The notes beneath the pieces are model-generated. The model was not told the DNA's origin. It saw nothing but the letters and a program-made list of their open reading frames with translations, and did no database searches. A DNA stretch of 64,000 nucleotides from Sisyra terminalis (Eukaryota > Arthropoda > Insecta > Neuroptera > Sisyridae). Location of the stretch: NCBI GenBank assembly GCA_958496175.1, contig OY292275.1, positions 1,860,001 to 1,924,000 on the forward strand. The letters are read 5' to 3'. Shown here piece after piece: positions 59,241 through 64,000 of the stretch (the first letter of the stretch is position 1; each line of letters opens with the position of its first letter). The position numbers and the translations under genes were made by a program.

Positions 59241-61090
59241 CAAAATCAAAAGGAACACTAACGATTTTGTTGGGGCATAACTTTGGTGAATATCTCCAAA
59301 AGTATAATCGACAGAAAAAAGTCACTAAAGAAAATAGTAGCAAATTTTCTGGTCTACAATTTTGATTCTAAGCAATTTTTTCATATTTTGTCCAGAAATT
59401 GAGATATTTACCCAAAATGTCCGTCAATCATCAAATCAATAATATATTCGTCTAGAGTAGGTGGCTATGCTTGGGACTTAAGTCTTAGGTTTTTTGTTTT
59501 TTTCTCCGATTAAAGATTTCCAAAAAAACAGGTGGTTCTTGGAAAAACCTCAAACAAAATTGAAATTTATTCCTAACCTCATTGAATCACCCAAAAAAAA
59601 ATGAATTTCGCAATAATTACAAAAACAAAACACCTTCGTGAGAGACTATAGTTTTAATAGGCTGTTGTTATTTTCAAGTTCAAATTTTCTAGGTTAAAAT
59701 TCGGAATCTTTACCTTTTTTTTCCATATTTCGTCTGGAAATTGAAATATTTTCCCAAAATGTCAGTCAACCATTAAATCAATAAGATACTAATAAAGAGT
59801 AGGTTATGAGTAGGCTATGCTTGAGACTTAAGTCTTAGGTTTTTGTTTATTTTCTCAGAATAAAAATTTCCCAAAACAGGTGGTTCTTCGGAAAACTTTC
59901 AACACAATTTAAATGGAACCCAAACCTTATTGAATCACCCAAAAAAAAAAATGAATTTCGCAATAATTACAAAAACAAAACACATTCATGAGAGACTATA
60001 GTTTTAATGGGCTGTTGTAATTTTCAAGTTCAAACTTCCGCGGCTACAATTTGGAATCTTTACCTTTTTTTCCCATATTTCGCCCAGAAATTGAGATATT
60101 TTCCCAAAATGTCTGTCAACCTTCAAATTCATATGATAGTTGTCTGAAGTAGGCTATGTTTGGGACTTGAGTCTTAGGTTTTTGTTTTTTCTTCGAATAA
60201 AATTTCAAAAAACAGGTGGTTCTTGGAAAAACTTCAAACAAAATTGAAATTTATTCCTAACCTTATTGAATCACCCAAAAAAAAAATGAATCTCCCAATA
60301 ATAACAAAAACAAAACACATTCATGAGAGATTATAGTTTTAATAGGCTTTTATTATTTTCAAGTTCAAATTTTCTAGGTTTAAATTTGGAACCTTTACCT
60401 TTTTTTTTCATATTTCATCTGGAAATTGAAATATTTTCCCAAAATGTCCGTCAACCATTAAATCAATAAGATACAAATACAGAGTAGGTGGCTATGCTTG
60501 GCACTTAAGTCTTAAGTCTTAGGTTTTTGTTTTTTTTTTTATCAGAATAAACATTTCCAAAAACAGTTGGTTCTTGGAAAAACTTTCAGCAAAATTTAAA
60601 TGAAACCCTAACCTTATTAAATCATCCAAATATAAAAAAAAATGAATTTTGCAAGAATTACAAAAACAAAACACATTCATGAGAGACTATAGTTTTAAAA
60701 GGCAGTTGTAATTTTCTAGTTTAAATTTTCTAGGTTACAATTTGGAATCTTTACCTTTGTTTCCATATTTCGTCCAGAAATTGAGATATTTTCTCAAAAT
60801 GTCCGGCAACCTTCAAATCAATAAGATAGTCGTCTGCAGTAGGCTATGCTTGGCACTTAAGTCTTAGGTTTTTGTTAATTTTCTCCGAATAAAGATTTCC
60901 AAAAAACAGGTGGTTCTTGGAAACACGTAAAACACAATTTCAATGTATTCCTAACTTTATTGAATCACACACAAGAAAAAAAAAACAAATGAATGTCGCA
61001 ATTATAACGAAAACAAAACACACACGAGACATGAGAGGTAATAGTTAAATTGGCTGGTGTAATTTGTTTCAAACAAAAGAGAAACGTCAA
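59241..61090. repeat. Tandem array, about 345-bp unit, five copies
   Basis: CTTAAGTCTTAGG-type landmarks at 59477, 59827, 60166, 60504 and 60856 give periods of 350, 339, 338 and 352 bp. Units also contain AAACAGGTGGTTCTTGGAAA, GAATTTCGCAATAATTACAA and ACAAAACAC(A/C)TTC(A/G)TGAGAG. A single unit of the same family closes the block at 52140-52640. Confidence 0.88.
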
Positions 61091-61126
61091 CAAGGATCAA
61101 CTACTAATCGATTTGTAATTAAAATA

Positions 61127-61129
<3 letters not shown>

Positions 61130-61165
<36 letters not shown>
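61130..61165. repeat. (TA)n microsatellite
   Basis: Long TA dinucleotide run with one TTT interruption near its start. Confidence 0.9.
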
Positions 61166-61171
<6 letters not shown>

Positions 61172-61440
61172 CAAATACATAGAGAGCTATGCACATTTTA
61201 TAAACATTAAGCAGACGAATCAACAACGTCAGGATGAATGAACTTTGCAACAAGCAAATTCACAATCGAATCGCCAAACAACCTTTAACCAATTTGCACA
61301 GTTCCATTCTGCCACCGTAGAGCATAGCATGCCATGAGAAAACAAAACATGATCGAACCTGTTTTTGTTTATCGCTGTTTTATACTCATTTGTTTTTCTT
61401 TGATGTGTGGCAATTGTTTGAACATTCAATTGTAAATATG
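61166..61440. other. Short single-copy stretch, no gene recognised
   Basis: Contains the minus-strand frame 61229-61429, which does not resemble a known protein. No other signal. Confidence 0.3.
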
Positions 61441-62445
61441 TGTATAATATGTACCTTAGACTGATTTAAAAAAAAATGAAGATTTTTTTTCTTAATGATA
61501 TCGAAAATATTTTAGGGAATGACAAAAAAAAAATCCTGTGAAAGTTTAAGCTCTTATTATTAGTATTAAGAGGTGCTGCATCGCAAATTTCGATTTTCCA
61601 GTTAAATAACGGGAGCAATATTCTCTTGCACTTTGGAATCTTATAGCTCACGTTGGTGACAATATTTCGGAATGACCAAGGTATATTCTCGTAGAAAATT
61701 GAACGATCTACAAAAAAGGTCGCGTAAAAGTTTTTGATATATTTATTCCTTCAAAAGTTATTCGAGGTCAAAGTTGATCTAAAGAGAAATTTTAATATTT
61801 CTTCAATTTTTTGACGCAACCATCAATTTTATGAGAAAATTTTATAGGACATTTTTTGTAGAGCACTTGTTTTTCTATAACTTATCTCTATAAAAGTTTT
61901 TGATATTTTTCACAGGTCCTAAGTTATTTAATTAAAATAAAAAAAATAATTTTTATGTCAAAAATATAATAGTTCAAGGAATTTTCAGTTTAATGCAAAT
62001 AACTTAGGACCTGTGAAAAATATCAAAAACTTTTACAGAGATAAGTTATAGGAAAAAAAGGGCTCTACAAAAAATGTTCTATAAATTTTTCTCATAAAAT
62101 TGATGTTTGCGTCAAAAAATTGATAAAATATTAAAATTTGTCTTTAGTTCAACTTTGACCTCGAATAACTTTTGAAGGAATAAAAATATCAAAAACTTGT
62201 ACATGACCTTTTTTGTAGATCGTTCAATTTTCTACAAGAATATACCTTGGTCATTCCGAAATATTGTCACCAACGTGAGCTATAAAATTCCAAGGTGCAA
62301 GAGAATATTGTTGCCATGTTATTTAAGTGGAAAATCGAAATTTGCGATGCGGCACCTCTTAATATTAATATTAAGAGCTTAAACTTTCACAGCATTTTTT
62401 TTTCGTCATTCCCAACAATATTTTCTATATATTTAAGAAAAAAAA
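61441..62445. repeat. Long foldback (inverted repeat, arms about 480 bp)
   Basis: The left arm (about 61441-61945) carries, in order, AGTTAAATAACGGGAGCAAT-type sequence, GTAGAAAATTGAACGATCTA, TTATTCCTTCAAAAGTTATT, TTTTTGACGCAACCATCAAT and TTTTTCACAGGTCCTAAGTT. The right arm (about 61985-62445) has the exact reverse order and complement, for example AACTTAGGACCTGTGAAAAA near 62008 and TAGATCGTTCAATTTTCTAC near 62215. The centre is near 61960. Arm identity looks very high by eye, so transcripts through it would form long double-stranded RNA. No coding content. Confidence 0.92.
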
Positions 62446-62454
62446 AACATTTTT

Positions 62455-63345
62455 TTTTTTGAATCAGTATAATGCACATATAATGCATTCAATATGTGTA
62501 TGAATTTGACAATTTTTAAGTAAACATTGAAGGTCGTTGAGTTTATATTTTAATTAAAAAGATTGCAATTCTTGTAGAAAATTGAACGATCTACAAAAAA
62601 GGTCGTCTATTACAAGTTTTTGATATATTTATTCCTTCGAAAGTTATTCGAGGTCAAAGTTGAACTAGAGAGAAATTTTAATATTTTTTCAATTTTTTGA
62701 CGCAACCATCAATTTTATGAGAAAATTTCATAGGACATTTTTTGTAGAGCACTTTTTTTCCTATAACTTATCTCTGTAAAAGTTTTTGATATTTTTCACA
62801 GGTCCTAAGATATTTACATTTAACTGAAAATTCCCTGAATTATTATATTTTTAATATAAAAAATATATTTTTTTTATTTTAATTAAATAACTTAGGACCT
62901 GTGAAAAATATCAAAAACTTTTATAGAGATAAGTTATAGGAAAAAAAGTGCTCTACAAAAAATGTACAATAAAATTTTCTCATAAAATTGATGGTTGCGT
63001 CAAAAAATTGAAAAAATATTAAAATTTCTCTTTAATTCAACTTTGACCTCGAACAACTTTTGAAGGAATAAATATATCAAAAACTTGTCGGAGACCTTTT
63101 TTGTAGATCGTTCAATTTTCTACAAGAATAGACCTTGGTCATTCCGAAATATTGTCACAAACGTGAGCTATAAAATTCCAAAGTGCAAGAGAATATTATT
63201 CCCATGTTATTTAAATGGAAAATCGAAATTTGCGAGCGACACCTTTTAATATTAATATTAAGAGCTTAAACTTTCACAGGATTTTTTTTTGTCATTCCCA
63301 ACAATATTTGCGATATAATTAAGAAAAAAAAATCAATCATTTTTT
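62455..63345. repeat. Second foldback of the same family
   Basis: The left arm (about 62560-62830, truncated at its outer end) and the right arm (about 62870-63345) repeat the segments of the neighbouring foldback. Its right end again reads TTTTGAATCAGT and then TATGTACC, matching in inverse the start at 61441-61475. The two foldbacks give four arms in alternating orientation, so pairing between as well as within them is possible. Confidence 0.9.
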
Positions 63346-63359
63346 TTGAATCAGTCTTA

Positions 63360-64000
63360 TGTACCTTATATACAAATTACAGCCACCTATAATGTAACAT
63401 TTTCTTTCATTGCGGGGGGGAAAACTAATGAAGACATCACCGAAATGGATGATATGATTGAGTGGTCTCTGACCGAGCGATCGAATCGCCAAGGTCTATC
63501 ATATAATAACAATAATAATAATAATAAAGTTTATATATATGTAATACAATGTCTGCATCGTTCACAAGGTCGTGCGCTCTTTCTTTCAATATATCACATT
63601 CATTTGTCTCTCATATACGATATACTCCTAATACAATATTTATGCAGTGCATATTATTGCAACGGCGGCGCAGCGATTGCATTTTTGTCATTCTTTTCAT
63701 TTTCCCTGCGTTGCATTTGGACGGCAAAATTGCACATTGTTCGTTCGGTTTATTCGTCGCAATTTAATCAAATGCACTCGACTGAACCGAACTGAAGAAT
63801 AGACAGACAGACAGACATACAGATAGACAAGTGACGTCATTATTATCGAAAAGCCTCAACATTTTCACAACCCCTCAATCCCCAACCCCTCAACAACTAG
63901 CGCGTGTTTAAAAGAAGACTGTAATAATAATAATAATAATATACAGTAAGCTGAAATATATGAAAAGATGCAACGAGAAGTAGCCAATAATACCAATGAT
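63360..64000. other. GC-richer island with microsatellites and a CRE
   Basis: Contains (AAT)n near 63504-63527, GACA tetramers near 63802-63816, TGACGTCA at 63832-63839 and (AAT)n near 63921-63941. The plus-strand frame 63346-63795 starts at TTG inside the foldback and includes an Asn run encoded by the microsatellite, so I do not call it as a gene. Confidence 0.4.

Larger units (their letters stand above)
1..64000 (-). other. Probable interior of one very long minus-strand intron
   Basis: No recognisable coding exon was found in 64 kb on either strand. Three minus-strand ratchet points (zero-length 3'/5' splice-site fusions) at 14288/14289, 30841/30842 and 48219/48220 all point the same way and are spaced 16.55 and 17.38 kb apart. 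Recursive splice sites are known from very long introns, classically in Drosophila, so the simplest reading is that the window is intronic DNA of a gene transcribed right to left with exons outside both edges. This is inference: the host gene is unseen and I cannot name it. Repeats and transposon remnants fill most of the interval, as is usual for long introns. The alternative is intergenic DNA with three chance splice-like composites, which seems unlikely given matching orientation, spacing and structure. Confidence 0.6.

Noticed and set aside
63346..63795. 149-codon plus-strand frame with an Asn run
   Set aside because: The start is a TTG inside a foldback repeat and the Asn run comes from an (AAT)n microsatellite. 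No splice signals or recognisable domain.

Overview
The window looks like non-coding DNA from an animal, most likely an arthropod. It is very AT-rich with many A and T runs. No open frame encodes a protein I recognise, and I see no rRNA or tRNA gene. Most of the sequence is degenerate tandem, inverted or dispersed repeats of about 190-520 bp per unit, separated by short, GC-richer single-copy islands. Nearly all the longer open frames start at TTG rather than ATG and consist of low-complexity K/F/I/N stretches, as expected by chance in such DNA.

The main result is on the minus strand. At three places (14288/14289, 30841/30842 and 48219/48220) a strong 3' splice site, with a branch-point match, a polypyrimidine tract and an AG, is joined with no gap to a consensus 5' splice site (GTAAGT or GTGAGT). 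This is the structure of recursive-splicing ratchet points. Each is followed 54-61 nt downstream by a second consensus 5' splice site, outlining a very short recursive-splice exon. The three are evenly spaced (16.55 and 17.38 kb). I infer that the whole window lies inside one very long intron of a minus-strand gene whose coding exons are outside it, and that the intron is removed stepwise, in the manner of Drosophila Ubx microexons.

A second unexplained system is a near-invariant 13-14 bp word, (C)CAGGGGAATTACA. It occurs 27 times by my reading. Twenty copies form an array at 30955-33844 with roughly nucleosome-like spacing (mean about 169 bp), starting 111 bp upstream, in the transcript sense, of the middle ratchet point. 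Smaller groups lie near the other two ratchet points. Two pairs are perfect inverted repeats. A related word, CAGGGGAATGACA, marks every unit of the tandem array at the left end.

Layout: 0.2-1.8 kb, 345-bp tandem array; 1.8-3.2 kb, 490-bp repeats; 3.2-4.7 kb, mostly unique; 4.7-6.4 kb, higher-order tandem array; 6.4-8.1 kb, island; 8.1-9.35 kb, repeat block also present at 15.8-16.7 kb; 9.35-10.8 kb, island; 10.8-12.4 kb, repeats; 12.6-12.9 kb, hAT-like MITE; 13.6-14.3 kb, word trio, GC island and ratchet point 1; 14.36-14.81 kb, foldback with hammerhead-ribozyme-like cores; 15.5-15.8 kb, possible nested exon; 18.2-19.6 kb, duplicated hAT-like elements; 19.9-20.9 kb, 194-bp array; 22.1-24.8 and 26.1-30.1 kb, degenerate arrays; 30.2-33.9 kb, GC island, ratchet point 2 and word array; 35.4-36.1 kb, tandem duplication; 37.6-43.5 kb, large inverted repeat around an array of four foldback units; 44.5-44.9 kb, CRE-rich island; 45-47.7 kb, repeats; 48.2 kb, ratchet point 3; 50.6-53.6 and 58.1-61.1 kb, related repeat blocks; 54.7-56.3 kb, 300-bp array; 61.4-63.35 kb, two foldback hairpins; 63.4-64 kb, microsatellite-rich island.

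Limits: all calls come from reading the sequence by eye. The host gene and species are not identified, and repeat boundaries are approximate.
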